From positions 124,001 through 188,000 of the forward strand of contig CAWDQN010000012.1 in NCBI GenBank assembly GCA_963804495.1: a stretch of DNA of 64,000 bases. The letters are read 5' to 3'. The notes under the pieces were generated by a model, which saw only the letters and a program-made list of their open reading frames with translations, ran no database searches and had not been told where the DNA came from. Origin of the DNA: Rhodovastum sp963804495 (GTDB lineage: Bacteria > Pseudomonadota > Alphaproteobacteria > Acetobacterales > Acetobacteraceae). Below, piece by piece: positions 42,701-54,469 of this stretch (positions within the stretch are counted from its first letter, which is position 1; each line of letters starts with the position of its first letter). Both the position numbers and the translations under genes were made by a program.

Positions 42701-44896
42701 GCTGCGGTTTCGTTCCAGGTAAACACGAAGGTGGAGCCGCGGGCGGGCGGGGCGCTTTCGACCCAGATCCGGCCGCCATGCGCCATCACTTTCTTTTTGG
42801 TGATTGCCAGACCGATGCCACTGGATTCAATATCGTCACGGTTCGCCAGAGTTTGGAAAATGACGAAAATGCGGTCGTGGAACCGCGGCGAAATGCCCGG
42901 CCCGTCATCGCTGACGCGGAATTCCGCGACCCCGTTTGCCAGCTGCATGGCCACCTTGATGCGGCCCTCCGCCCGGTCATGGTGTTTCAGCCCATTGCTG
43001 ATCAGATTCGTCAGCACCACCTGGATCGGCATGCGATGGGTGCGCAGCGGCGGCAGGTTCTCCTGGCACGTGACGACGAAGCCTGGCGGCGGCGCGAGCA
43101 GAGCGACGATGTCGCGCACCAGTTCGGCGATGTTCACGTCTTCTGCCGCGGCATAAGCGTGCCGGCCGACGCGGGAATAGGCCAGCAGCCCGTCCAGCAA
43201 CAATTGCAACCGCGCCACCCGGCCCTGCAGCAGCGTCAGGTTCTCGGCCGTTTCCGGGCTCGCCGTCGCCCCCAGATCTTCGCCGATCCATTGCGCCAGA
43301 TGACCGATGGCGCGCAGCGGTGCCTTCAGATCGTGCGATGCCGCATAGGCGAATTCCTCCAGCGTGCGCTGTCCAACCTCTGCCTCGACCGCGCTGCGCA
43401 GATCGCGCGCAAGCGCCAGATCGACCTCATCCCAGGGCGTGGAACGGCCGCGTACCGTCTCCTTCCAGATGGCGAAGGAGGTGCGCGGCGACAGGCGGCC
43501 GGTGCCCGGCTGCATGATCGCATGCTCCGCCGGGTTGCCGCCCCAGGTGAGGGTGCGCGACACTTCCGGCCTGAACCACAGGATCACGTCGCTGGTTCCC
43601 TGGGTCAGCGGCAGCAGCAGCGCGCCGCTGCCCTCGCTCGTGAAACTGGCCAGTGCGGGATAGCGCGTGCCAAGATCGTCTATCGCCAGCGGCTGGCCGG
43701 CGGCGGCGGGCTGCAGGGCCGCGATCGCTCGCTTGGCCGCGTGCAGCGGCGGGGTACGACCGAAGCAGCGGAGCACGCCGGAATGGCTCACGACTGCCCC
43801 GGCCGCGCCCACCAGATGGAGCAGTTCCTCCTCCGCCGTGGCCAGCGCTTCATGGAGCGGCGCCGGCGAGGCAATCCGGTCGATCAGTGTGCGCAGAGTG
43901 GCCTGGCGTTCGTGCCGCCTTGCATACACATCAGCCTCGCTCAGGCTGGCAAGCAGCAGCGACACCACCTGGCCGATCACGTCGGCGACCGCCCGCACTT
44001 CCGGACCCACGGCCCGCGGTGTCGCATGATGGCACACCAGCATGCCCCAGAGGCTTTGCCCGTGCGCGAGCCCGACCGTCAGGCTTGCCGCGGTCTTCAT
44101 GTTGCGCATGAATTTGCGGTGGATGGGCGAGGCGCTGCGCAGGGCGCTGTGGGTGAGGTCGAGCGGCGTGCCGTCATCCAGGCCCGGATCGGTGAGCAGC
44201 GGCACTGGCTGGTAGCTGGAATCGACGATCGTGCCGACGCGCTGGCTTCAGGTACTGCCGCCGCGCCTGCGGCGGGATGTCGCTCGCCGGATAGTGCAAC
44301 CCAAGATAGGGTTCCAGCTGCGCCGCGCGGGCCTCGGCGATCACTTCGCCATGTCCGTCCGCGGCGAAACGATAGGCCATGACCCGGTCGTACCCGGTGA
44401 TGTCCCGCAGCCCGCGCACCGCCAGCTCACACAGGTCGCCCGGCGTTTTGGCGTGCTTGAATGTCTCCAGGACCGACTGCGCCACCGTCATGGGGGGTGT
44501 CTGCCAGGACTCCGGACTGATCGGTTCCATGTCCACGCAGATGTGTCGACCGGATCGGTGGGCGCTCAGGTGGAGGGTTCCGCCGCCGGGCCCGGGCAGC
44601 GAATGCATTTCCCCGAGCGCCGTTCCTTCGCGCAGCCCCGCACCCTGCAGCACCCGGCTTGCGGCCTCGCCGACCGCCTCCGCCAGCGGCCGCCCGAGCA
44701 CGGATCGGGCCGGACGGCCAAGGATTTCCGCAAGATTGGCGCTGGCGTGGGTCACCAGCAGCCCGTCGGCCAGTGCCGCGAGCAGGGCGCCATGTGGCTG
44801 GATTGCGCCGGGGATGTGGATCGGCTCCTGCTCGCAGAGCGACAGATCGAGACCCGGCGAATGGCCTGGGGGAAGCGGTTGCTGCGAGCCGCTCAT
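42697..44896 (-). pseudogene. Bacteriophytochrome histidine kinase, apparent frameshift in the GAF domain
   Basis: A red-light sensor kinase of about 732 residues split over two frames. The first frame has the biliverdin-binding Cys21 (LSLCEQEPIHIPGAIQPHGA), the PAS domain and the start of GAF (ITGYDRVMAYRFAADGHGEV, LHYPASDIPPQARRQYLK). One extra base at about 44244 then shifts to the second frame (VPLLTDPGLDDG, LRSASPIHRKFMRNM, PHY domain). That frame continues with HisKA (EEFAYAASHDLKAPLRAIGH) and HATPase (DDGPGISPRFHDRIF, GIGLAITKKKVMAHGG). Either a sequencing error or recent loss. No heme oxygenase gene is adjacent. Coupled to the regulator at 42272. Confidence 0.85.
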
Positions 44897-45520
44897 GGAC
44901 GAACGGCCACACTGGCGAGGACCGGAGCAGGCCAGCCCGGCGGCGCACGGTCTGCGCGCTCATCGCCAGCCGGCACGCCGGCGCAGGTCCGCGGCCGGAT
45001 GCGCTTGGGATCGCTCGGCGTCCCCCGAACGCGGCAGCAAGCCAACCAGCCAAGTTCCGTCATGAGCCAGGTTTCGCACGAGGTCTGTCGCGGCGGCGGG
45101 AGGCACGGGATTTGCGATGGTTTGACAATGGATTCACGCCTCGTTTCTCTCACTGTCCAGGAATTCGCCATGTTGCTGTCCAGCAACGGATGCGCGCGGG
45201 GCACGGGCCGATCAGCCGTGGTTTGCATCCGTCCTCCTTGGCGGAGTTTAGCAGTCAGCTCACACGATAGCGAATCACCTTTTGCCCGATGCCGGGGGGC
45301 AAGGTTGCGCCCAAAGATTTCGATCAGACCGCTCATTCGTTCTTATCAAGTTCCGAAACCGGCTTTCACACGACCCGGTCAGCGAGGCGTTGGCGGCGGT
45401 TTCGCTACAACAACGACGCGGACCGACGGATGCCGTCCGGTTTTTTGCCCGCATCAGGTTTTGCGGTCGGCACTGCGCAACACATTCAGCGTCTGGCGCC
45501 CCAACGTCAATTCCTCGCTG
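44897..45520. other. Intergenic region upstream of the bacteriophytochrome gene
   Basis: About 620 bases with no convincing gene. A minus-strand open frame of 147 codons (45336-44893) shows no known motif and ends in the kinase start region. The region must contain the bacteriophytochrome promoter and the end of the hybrid-kinase transcript. I see no intrinsic terminator. Confidence 0.4.
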
Positions 45521-46008
45521 TCACCGCAAACGGCGACAGGATCGCGATGGACATCCCCACACCTGCGCCGCCGCCCCCGAAACAGCGCCGTCGCCATAGG
45601 CGCAGGTTCGCCCCGGCGCCGCTTTGGCCGGCAGGTCGATATAGCCCGACAGCAGAGCCAGCAGCAGGTCGGGGCGGAATGGTTTCGTGACGAATTCATT
45701 GGCGCCGACCCGCTGGGCTGCCGCGCGCATCCGCGCGTCGTTGTATCCGGTGAGCATCACGACCGGCACGCGGGCGTAGCCCGGCAGCGCGCGGATCGCT
45801 TCGCACGCCAGCAAACCGTTCAGCCTCGGCATATCGATATCCAGCATGACCAGCCGTGCCTTGAATTGACGGGCCAGATGCACGGCCTCGAACCCGTCCG
45901 CGGCCGGGAACACTTGCTGCCCGGTGTGCAGCAGGATGGAGCGGATAATGCCACGCATCAGAGAATCATTCTCGCCAACGATGACAGCATTGGGGATTTG
46001 CGGCGGGT

Positions 46009-46012
<4 letters not shown>
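45521..46012 (-). CDS. Response regulator coupled to the hybrid histidine kinase
   Basis: 163 residues. A receiver domain occupies residues 8-125, with GENDSLMRGIIRSIL (an acidic pair partly replaced: E-N instead of D-D), phospho-acceptor Asp in LVMLDIDMPRLNG, Thr in VVMLTGYND and Lys in EFVTKPF. The C-terminal 30 residues are low-complexity and may be non-functional. ATG 46012 overlaps the kinase stop (ATGA), so they are expressed together. Without an output domain it probably acts in a phosphorelay. Confidence 0.85.
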
Positions 46013-48063
<2,051 letters not shown>

Positions 48064-48624
48064 ACATTTAACAATATCGGGTGAATGTTGAGGAAATCTT
48101 AGTACGCTGTTTGCGACGACTTGCCGTTGTTCGGTGGTCTCGGTGGAAAGCACGGCGCTGCCCAGCAGCCTGTCAGCCGACGGGACACGTGCCGCGGACC
48201 GGGATCGCCCGTGACGCGTTTCACGCTGTCAAGATGGTCAACGAAGCCGTCCGGCCAATGCGCAGGAACGAGCAGACCGGCGCTGAAGAAAGCGCTATCC
48301 CTGGCGCAAGAACGAAACCCGCCTCGCGTCCGGCCCATGCGAGAGCCGCGCCAGGCCGGTCGGCAGCCACCTCAAGCACCACCCGCTGGGCCCGTCCACG
48401 TGAACAGGTGAGGAGTCTCGATGAAATGGCGACGGCCCGCAATGACCATCTGCGGCGCCCTGTTCCGGAGGTCGGCGCCGCGAAACGTGCCAGCGCGTGC
48501 CGCCTGTACGTTGCGTCTCAGGAGCGGCCGCTCCAAACTCCGCGGCGGGCCGTTCCCCGGGGCTTCTTGCAGGTCCACATAACCAGCGGCTCCGGTTCAC
48601 GCCACCGAAGGTTGCTGAAATCAT
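48064..48624. other. Intergenic region between the hybrid kinase and tRNA-Pro
   Basis: About 560 bases. Short open frames only, none with recognisable content. A 53-codon plus-strand frame starting near 48421 follows a gaggag but is compositionally Arg-rich noise. It should contain the kinase promoter on its left side. Confidence 0.4.
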
Positions 48625-48701
48625 TGGTCGGAGTGAGAGGATTCGAACCTCCGGCCCCTGCGTCCCGAACACAGTGCTCTACCAGGCTGAGCTACACTCC
48701 G
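48625..48701 (-). tRNA. tRNA-Pro (anticodon CGG)
   Basis: Read on the minus strand it begins CGGAGTGTAGCTCAGCCTGG and ends GGTTCGAATCCTCTCACTCC-GACCA. It has a 7-bp acceptor stem (CGGAGTG/CACTCCG), a D arm with AGCTCAGCCTGGTAGAGC, an anticodon arm CTGTG-TTCGGGA-CGCAG with anticodon CGG, and a T arm GGAGG-TTCGAAT-CCTCT (one mismatch). The CCA is encoded. 77 nt including CCA. Confidence 0.96.
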
Positions 48702-48784
48702 GCCGTGGCCGCCGCGTATACCGGTGGCACGGTACGGGCGCAAGCCTCAGGAATGGGATGCAAGAGTCCATTGCCCCTTGCCGG

Positions 48785-48803
48785 GTCCAGGGCAGAGCCC
48801 TGG
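48785..48803. repeat. Half-copy of the dispersed palindromic repeat
   Basis: GTCCAGGGCAGAGCCCTGG followed by CCTTG, between the tRNA-Pro gene and the 3' end of the LOG-family gene. The partner inverted end is absent. Confidence 0.75.
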
Positions 48804-48814
48804 CCTTGACGTTC

Positions 48815-49396
48815 CTACAATCGCCCGGCCGCCCCGCCATGGGCCGCATGCAGGTGTTGTAACCGCTCGATCGTCGCTGCGACCCCGTCGGTCCGCTCGA
48901 AAAGGTCCCAAGTGTCCGGCCGGGCGAACCCGGCCGCGACGGCCGCCTCGATGGCGGCCAGCAGCGGCGCCGCCGAGCCGGCCACGTCGCAGATCAGGAT
49001 CGGCTTGTCGTGCAGCTTGAGCTGGCGCCAGGTGATGATTTCGATGGTTTCGTCCAGCGTGCCGAGGCCGCCGGGCAGCGAGACGAAGGCGTCGGACAGC
49101 TCGAACATGCGGCGCTTGCGGCTGTGCATGCTGTCGGTGATGACCAGATCCGTCACCCCGTCATGAGCGACTTCCCAGCGGGTGAGGAATTCGGGAATGA
49201 CGCCAATCACCTGGCCGCCCTCGGCCAGGGCGCCGTCGGCGAGCGCGCCCATCAGACCGACGCGGCCGCCGCCATACACCAGGCGCATGCCAGCGCGGGC
49301 CATGCAGCGACCGAGGTCGGTAGCGGCGGCGCGGAAAACGGAGTCGTGGCCGGCATGGGCGCCGCAGAACACGGCGACGGTGTGGACGTCTGGCAT
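48815..49396 (-). CDS. LOG family protein (putative cytokinin riboside 5'-monophosphate phosphoribohydrolase)
   Basis: 193 residues from ATG 49394-49396 (MPDVHTVAVFCGAHAGHDSV). Rossmann-like LOG/TIGR00730 fold. LVYGGGRVGLMGALADGAL comes first, followed by the catalytic/nucleotide motif SLPGGLGTLDETIEIITWRQ, the PGGxGTxxE signature. Established members remove ribose 5-phosphate from AMP or cytokinin nucleotides. In bacteria without cytokinins the role is usually nucleotide turnover. Single gene in this context. Confidence 0.88.
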   Translation of the reverse strand: MPDVHTVAVFCGAHAGHDSVFRAAATDLGRCMARAGMRLVYGGGRVGLMGALADGALAEGGQVIGVIPEFLTRWEVAHDGVTDLVITDSMHSRKRRMFELSDAFVSLPGGLGTLDETIEIITWRQLKLHDKPILICDVAGSAAPLLAAIEAAVAAGFARPDTWDLFERTDGVAATIERLQHLHAAHGGAAGRL

Positions 49397-49512
49397 GGGT
49401 CTCCTGGCGGGATTCGGCGGGCGCGTCCCGGTTTGGGTCGCAGCGGCCCGTCCTGCAAGCGAATTTGGCGCGACGCCGCCCCGACCGGGGATCCGATGTG
49501 CCGGACGCGGGC

Positions 49513-50205
49513 TCAGACCCAGGTGGCCAGAACCCATACCGCCGCGCCGACCACCGCCAGTACGGCGGCAGCGCGGAGCGGGCTGACCAGGCGGGGCTGG
49601 CGGGTTGCCGCGGGCAGGCGCTTCACCCCGGTGATCATGGGCCAGGTGAGGTTGTGTTTCTTGAGCCGCACATAGGCGCCGATGGCGCAGATATGCACCA
49701 GGATCGCCAGCAGCAGCAGGTCGAAGTTGACCGCGTGGATGGTCCCGGCGATGCCGGACACAGACTTGCTGACGTATTTCACCAGCGGCCCGGCGGCGGC
49801 GTGATCGGCGCCGTATTCCTCGGTGTTGAACAGGCCGGTCAGCACCTGCACGCAAAGCAGAACCAGCATTACCAGCACCATCCAGCCGCCGGCCGGGTTG
49901 TGGCCGACCTGGGCGTCGGGCGTGCGGTCACGGAACCCGCGCATGTAGTGCAGCGCCTTCGCTGGGCTGCCCAGGAACTGGCGGAAGCGCGCGGTCTCGC
50001 TGCCCACGAAGCCCCAGACCAGGCGGAACAGCACCAGCGTCAGCACGAGGTAGCCGGAGACCAGGTGCACGTGCATCCAGTTGGCCCGCACGCTGGTCAC
50101 GCTGAGCACCACCAGCAGCACGATCGCCCAGTGGAACAGCCGGGTCGGCGCGTCCCACACACGCATCGGGAGCATCATTGTCCGGCTGAAATCGCGCAGG
50201 GCCAT
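49513..50205 (-). CDS. Cytochrome b561-type membrane protein
   Basis: 230 residues. The N-terminal MRVWDAPTRLFHWAIVLLVV has the first heme-ligand His. Further hydrophobic helices contain WMHVHLVSGYLVLTLVLFRL, GGWMVLVMLVLLCVQVLTGL and AVNFDLLLLAILVHICAIGA (further His ligands), in the pattern of the b561/Ni-Fe-hydrogenase b-subunit family. It transfers electrons across the membrane, here to an unknown partner. No cytochrome c or hydrogenase gene is adjacent. It diverges from the multi-helix membrane protein gene. Confidence 0.88.
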   Translation of the reverse strand: MALRDFSRTMMLPMRVWDAPTRLFHWAIVLLVVLSVTSVRANWMHVHLVSGYLVLTLVLFRLVWGFVGSETARFRQFLGSPAKALHYMRGFRDRTPDAQVGHNPAGGWMVLVMLVLLCVQVLTGLFNTEEYGADHAAAGPLVKYVSKSVSGIAGTIHAVNFDLLLLAILVHICAIGAYVRLKKHNLTWPMITGVKRLPAATRQPRLVSPLRAAAVLAVVGAAVWVLATWV

Positions 50206-50276
50206 GCGGGCCTCCTTCGTTGCCTGTCCGTCGTGGTATCTTGCCGCGAAAACTGCCGGCGCGCGATGGCCCCTTC

Positions 50277-51122
50277 ATGCTGACCCAGGCTTCCTTGTTG
50301 TCCACCGGGTTCTGGCAACATCAGGCGCTGCTGGCCTGGCAGCAGGGACGCGCGCCGATCGTGGCGGGCGCGCTGGCGCTCGCCGTGTGGCTGGCGGGGC
50401 GGCTGCTGCGCGCGCCCGGGCTGCAAGCGGCGGCGGCCGGGCTGGCGCTGTGCGTCGGGTGGACACTGGCGCTCGGGGGGCTGACGGTCACGCCACATGT
50501 GGCGGCCGAGCGGCTCACGATGCTCGCGGTGGCGGCGCTGGCGATGGGGCCGGCGGTGGATTGGTCCGGCCGCGCGGCGGGGCTGGCGGGGTTTCTGCTG
50601 GCGGTTGCCGCTGGCTGGTGGCTGGCCGGGGCGCCGCGCAGCGACGCCGAGGCGGGGCTTGTCCTGCCGCACATGTTCTGCCTGGCGCTTGGCGTGCTGC
50701 TGGCGCTGCGACTGCTGCGGGCGCCACGTAGCAAGTGGTCGGTCACCGCCGCGGCGGTGACGCTATGGGGCGGGCTGGCGGTAACCGGCGCGCCGGCGGT
50801 GTGGACAGGGTGCGCGCTTGTACTGGTGGCGGCCAGTCTCGGGCAGGTGGCGGCCCCGCGCGGGATGCAAACCGTTCGCCTGCCGATGGCGGCGGGGATG
50901 GCCGGACTGGCCGGGCTGGCGGTGCTGATGCTGGGTCGGCTCGGACGCGGCGGCGTATCGCGCTTCGACCTGGCCGCGCTGGCGCCGCTGCTGGCGATCT
51001 GGGCGCTGCCGCGGCTGACAACCGGCATGCCCGCAGCCGGCGGGCTGGTGGCCGCTGGGGCCTCGGCAGCGGTGGCCGTCGCGCTGGTTTGGGCAGCCAG
51101 CCGGCTTGGGCTTGTACGCTGA
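50277..51122 (+). CDS. Polytopic membrane protein of unknown function
   Basis: 281 residues, mostly hydrophobic, with about eight to ten membrane segments and only short polar loops (from FWQHQALLAWQQGRAPIVAG to LVWAASRLGLVR). Very Ala/Gly/Leu-rich. I recognise no family. A frame further upstream (50220) would overlap the divergent promoter; ATG 50277 is the first start giving a membrane-type N-terminus. Next to the cytochrome b561 gene, but no functional link is visible. Confidence 0.6.
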   Translation: MLTQASLLSTGFWQHQALLAWQQGRAPIVAGALALAVWLAGRLLRAPGLQAAAAGLALCVGWTLALGGLTVTPHVAAERLTMLAVAALAMGPAVDWSGRAAGLAGFLLAVAAGWWLAGAPRSDAEAGLVLPHMFCLALGVLLALRLLRAPRSKWSVTAAAVTLWGGLAVTGAPAVWTGCALVLVAASLGQVAAPRGMQTVRLPMAAGMAGLAGLAVLMLGRLGRGGVSRFDLAALAPLLAIWALPRLTTGMPAAGGLVAAGASAAVAVALVWAASRLGLVR

Positions 51123-51130
51123 AGACCGGC

Positions 51131-51589
51131 CTATCCTGGCGCGGCATGCGCCTCGCCCGCAACCTCGGCCAGCAGATCGAAATAGGGGTCCAGCCGCAGC
51201 AGGAACATCGTGAGCTCGGTGACCAGATTCCCGACATTGGTAGGCAGGGACAGGTTGAACTCCGCCTCGGTCACAACGCAATGGTCGGGCCGCAGACCGA
51301 TCCGCCAGCCGTCGGGCAACATGGCGGGCAAAGCGCGGACAGCGGCGAACACCGCCTGGCGGGGCAGCGTTCCGGGCGCCTCGGCCCGGCCGGTGCTGGG
51401 CACCCGCCCGAGCATGGCCTGCAGCGCGAGCGTTCCGCCCTCCGGCCCCGCAGCGGTCAGGCGCGCCTGCACCACATGGCCACGCCAGGCGACGCGAAAG
51501 GAGGGGAACCGGTCCGCCGTGCTGGGGGTGAGGCCCCCGTTCGTATCCACGGTGAACGGTCCGAGCTTGAACGGCGCATCGAGGGGCAT
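51131..51589 (-). CDS. Conserved hypothetical protein
   Basis: 152 residues from ATG 51587-51589 preceded by cggaggccgcc (good Shine-Dalgarno). Soluble, without signal peptide. Features: LGPFTVDTNGGLTPSTADRF, FRVAWRGHVVQARL and GWRIGLRPDHCVVTEAEFNL, then SLPTNVGNLVTELTMFLLRL. Balanced composition and proper start support a real gene. I do not recognise the family. It diverges from psd. Confidence 0.65.
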   Translation of the reverse strand: MPLDAPFKLGPFTVDTNGGLTPSTADRFPSFRVAWRGHVVQARLTAAGPEGGTLALQAMLGRVPSTGRAEAPGTLPRQAVFAAVRALPAMLPDGWRIGLRPDHCVVTEAEFNLSLPTNVGNLVTELTMFLLRLDPYFDLLAEVAGEAHAAPG

Positions 51590-51676
51590 GGCGGCCTCCG
51601 GATCATTCGGCCATTCTTGCCGCGGGGGGATGAAGCATCCATAAACACTGCCTTCCTTCGGGGGCCCCAGAGCACC

Positions 51677-52348
51677 ATGTCCGTTGTCGATACGATGCGC
51701 CTTGTTCTGGCGCCGCCCCATCCCGCCGGCTACCGGCTGATCGGCGCGGGCGTGGCGGTGTTTTTCCTCGGCCTGCCGCTCGCGTCCTGGCTGGCCTGGC
51801 TGGGGCTGCTGTTCACTCTGTTCTGCCTGTATTTCTTCCGTGATCCCGAGCGGGTGCCGCCGCCACGCTCCGGGTTGGTGCTGGCGCCGGCCGACGGCCG
51901 CATCGTGTCCGTCGGCCCCTCCACGCCGCCGCGCGAGCTCGGGCTGGGCGACAAGCCGCGTTGCCGGGTGTCGATTTTCCTGTCTGCGCTCAATGTGCAC
52001 GTCAACCGCATGCCGGTGGACGGCACCGTTACCCGGACCGCGTATCGGCATGGCAAGACCTTGAACGCCTCGCTGGACAAAGCCAGCGACGACAACGAGC
52101 GCAATGCGCTGGCGGTGCGCCTGGCCGACGGGCGCGATGTCGCGGTGGTGCAGATCGCCGGGCTGATCGCGCGCCGCATCATCTGCGACGCCCGCGAGGG
52201 CAACGTGGTGCGTGCCGGTGACCGGTTCGGGATCATCCGTTTTGGCAGCCGCACCGATCTCTATCTGCCCGTGGGCGTGCAGCCGCTGGTTTCAGTGGGT
52301 CAGACCATGATTGGCGGCGAAACGGTCATCGCCGAACTGGGCGGATGA
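51677..52348 (+). CDS. psd: Phosphatidylserine decarboxylase
   Basis: 223 residues, the short (archaetidylserine-type) Psd. Two N-terminal hydrophobic helices (LIGAGVAVFFLGLPLASWLA, LGLLFTLFCLYFF) anchor it. The rest contains LAPADGRIVSV, FLSALNVHVNRMPVDGTV and the autocatalytic cleavage site in RFGSRTDLY (Ser about 192), where the pyruvoyl group forms. It converts phosphatidylserine to phosphatidylethanolamine. Its TGA overlaps the pssA start (ATGA), so synthesis of both enzymes is coupled. Confidence 0.94.
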   Translation: MSVVDTMRLVLAPPHPAGYRLIGAGVAVFFLGLPLASWLAWLGLLFTLFCLYFFRDPERVPPPRSGLVLAPADGRIVSVGPSTPPRELGLGDKPRCRVSIFLSALNVHVNRMPVDGTVTRTAYRHGKTLNASLDKASDDNERNALAVRLADGRDVAVVQIAGLIARRIICDAREGNVVRAGDRFGIIRFGSRTDLYLPVGVQPLVSVGQTMIGGETVIAELGG

Positions 52349-53211
52349 TAGGCCCTTCTTTGCCCACGCCCCGCCCGGTGGTGGCCCAGATCGGCTTGCT
52401 GCGCGGGCGTTTCCGTCGGCGCACCCGGCCGCGCTTCCAGGGGCCGTCGTTCAACCGGATGGTGCCGAACCTGCTCACCATGCTCGGCCTGTGCGCCGGG
52501 CTCACCTCCATCCGCTTCGGCCTGGAGGGCCGCTTCGGCGCGGCGGCGGTGGCGATCGTGGTGGCGGCCTGCATCGACGGGCTGGACGGACGCATTGCCC
52601 GGCTGCTGAAAGCAACGTCGCGGTTCGGCGCCGAATTCGACAGCCTGGCCGACTTCCTGTGCTTCGGGGTGGCGCCGGCGATCATTTTGTACCTGTGGTC
52701 GCTGCAGCCGGCACGCGGCTTTGGCTACATGCCCTGCCTGATGTTCGCCGTGTGCATGGCGCTGCGGCTGGCGCGCTTCAACGCCGCCCTGGATGCGCCG
52801 CGGTCGGCGCCCTACACGTATAACTTCTTCACCGGTGTCCCCGCTCCGGCCGGGGCGGGGCTGGTGCTGTTCCCGCTGTTCCTGGGGCTGGAGGCGAAGT
52901 CACTCGGGCTGGACTGGCTGCTGCACCTGGCGCAGTCGCCGCCGTTCTGCGCCGCGGTGCTGATCGGCACCGCGCTGCTGCTGGTTTCCACCCTGCCGGT
53001 GTGGAGCTTCAAGAACTTTAAGGTGCCGGCGAAATACGTGCTGTCGATGCTGCTCGGCACCGGGCTGTTCGCCGCGATCCTGGTGGCTGACCCGTGGGCG
53101 GCGCTGGCGGCGGGGGGCGTTGTCTACCTTGGGATGCTGCCGTTCAGCGTGCGCAGCTTCCGCCGCCTCCAAGGCGAGGCGGAGCAGCAGCAGGTGGAAC
53201 CGCCGGGCTGA
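52345..53211 (+). CDS. pssA: CDP-diacylglycerol-serine O-phosphatidyltransferase
   Basis: 288 residues. The CDP-alcohol phosphatidyltransferase signature is complete: DGLDGRIAR, then GAEFDSLAD (D-G-x2-A-R-x8-G-x3-D-x3-D). About eight membrane helices follow, including YTYNFFTGVPAPAGAGLVLF, as in the type II PssA of alphaproteobacteria. It makes phosphatidylserine, the substrate of the psd product just upstream, so the two genes together produce phosphatidylethanolamine. Start ATG 52345 is coupled to the psd stop. Confidence 0.94.
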   Translation: MIGPSLPTPRPVVAQIGLLRGRFRRRTRPRFQGPSFNRMVPNLLTMLGLCAGLTSIRFGLEGRFGAAAVAIVVAACIDGLDGRIARLLKATSRFGAEFDSLADFLCFGVAPAIILYLWSLQPARGFGYMPCLMFAVCMALRLARFNAALDAPRSAPYTYNFFTGVPAPAGAGLVLFPLFLGLEAKSLGLDWLLHLAQSPPFCAAVLIGTALLLVSTLPVWSFKNFKVPAKYVLSMLLGTGLFAAILVADPWAALAAGGVVYLGMLPFSVRSFRRLQGEAEQQQVEPPG

Positions 53212-53250
53212 GGAAGCAAGGCCGGGGCAGACCTTTGGCCTGCCTGCCTT

Positions 53251-54466
53251 TCACCGCCGGCGCGTGGTGCAGAGCACCCCGTCGCGCGTCAGTGCGGCGA
53301 TCTCCTCAGCGGAAAACCCATGTTGGGCCAACACTTCCTCGCCATGTTCGGCAAAGCGCGGGGGGCGACGGCGGGTGCCGCCGGGCGTGCGCGACAGCTT
53401 GATCGGCGTGCCGAGGCCCCGGTATCCGTCGCGCTCCGTCACCATCTGCCGGGCTTGTGTGTGCGGGGCAGCCAGCGCCGCGTCGATCGGCAGTACCCGG
53501 GCCGGCCGGCACCCCGCCACGCAGCAGGCGATCTGCGAGCGCGGTGCCGTCCTGTTCGGCCAGCACCGCCTGGAATGCGGCGCTCATGGCGGCGCGGTTG
53601 GCCAGCCGGTCGGCGTTGTGCAGGAACCTTGGGTCGGCGGCCATTTGCGGGAGCCCGACCAGCTCGCACAGCTTGCGGAACTGTCCGTCATTGCCCACCG
53701 CGATGAAAATCTCCGCGGTGCGGGTGCGGTATTTCTCATACGGCGCCAGGTTCGGGTGCGGATTGCCCAGCGGCATCGGCCGGCGTCCGTTGAGGAAGTA
53801 ATTGGCCGCCTGCGGGTGCAGCAACGCCATGCCGCAATCGTGCAGCGTCATGTCCAGATACTGCCCATGGCCGGACTGCGCGCGTTCATGCAACGCCATC
53901 AGGATGCCGATCGCCGCATACAGGCCGGTGGCGAGATCGACCACCGGGGTGCCCATGCGCATCGGCCCGGTGGTCGCATCGCCGTTGATGCTCATCAGCC
54001 CCGTCATGGCCTGCAGGATGGCGTCATAACCGGGCAGGCCGCCGAGCGGCCCCTCGCCGCCGAATCCGGAGACGCGGCAATGCACCAGTCGCGGAAATCG
54101 CGGGGCCAGGTCACGCGCATAGCCGAGGCCCCAATTCTCCATACCGCCCGGCTTGAAATTCTCGATCAGCACGTCAGCGCCTTCGATCAGGCGCAGCAGG
54201 GCCGCGCGGCCCTCCGGCCGGCCGAGATCGAGGGCGATCGAGCGTTTGTTGCGGTTGACGCCGATGAAGTAGCTGGCGTCGCCTTCCTGAAAGGGCGGGC
54301 CCCAGTCGCGCACCTCGTCGCCTTGCGGCGGCTCGATCTTGATCACGTCGGCACCGTGATCGGACAGAATCATGGTGCAGTACGGGCCACCCAGCACGCG
54401 GGTGAGGTCGATGACCTTCACGCCGGCGAGCGCGCCGCCTTGGGTTTGCGGGGTCGGTGACTCCAT
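53251..54466 (-). pseudogene. CaiB/BaiF family (class III) CoA-transferase, apparent frameshift
   Basis: Two frames together give about 404 residues. The first frame starts LAGVKVIDLTRVLGGPYCTM, with SDHGADVIKIEPPQGDEVRD, the catalytic Asp in MTGLMSINGDATTGPMR/AIGILMALHER context and KYRTRTAEIFIAVGNDGQF. Near 53496-53503 an extra G shifts from GVPAGP to VLPIDAALAAPHTQARQMV, TPGGTRRRPPRFAEHGEEVL and the C-terminus GFSAEEIAALTRDGV. The class transfers CoA between acids through a mixed anhydride. Probably a sequencing error or recent inactivation. It lies 3 bases after the class I CoA-transferase pair on the same strand. Confidence 0.85.
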
Positions 54467-54469
54467 GGC

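Noticed and set aside
42778..44382. 534-codon plus-strand frame opposite the bacteriophytochrome gene
   Set aside because: Pure antisense shadow; the minus strand carries unmistakable kinase motifs.
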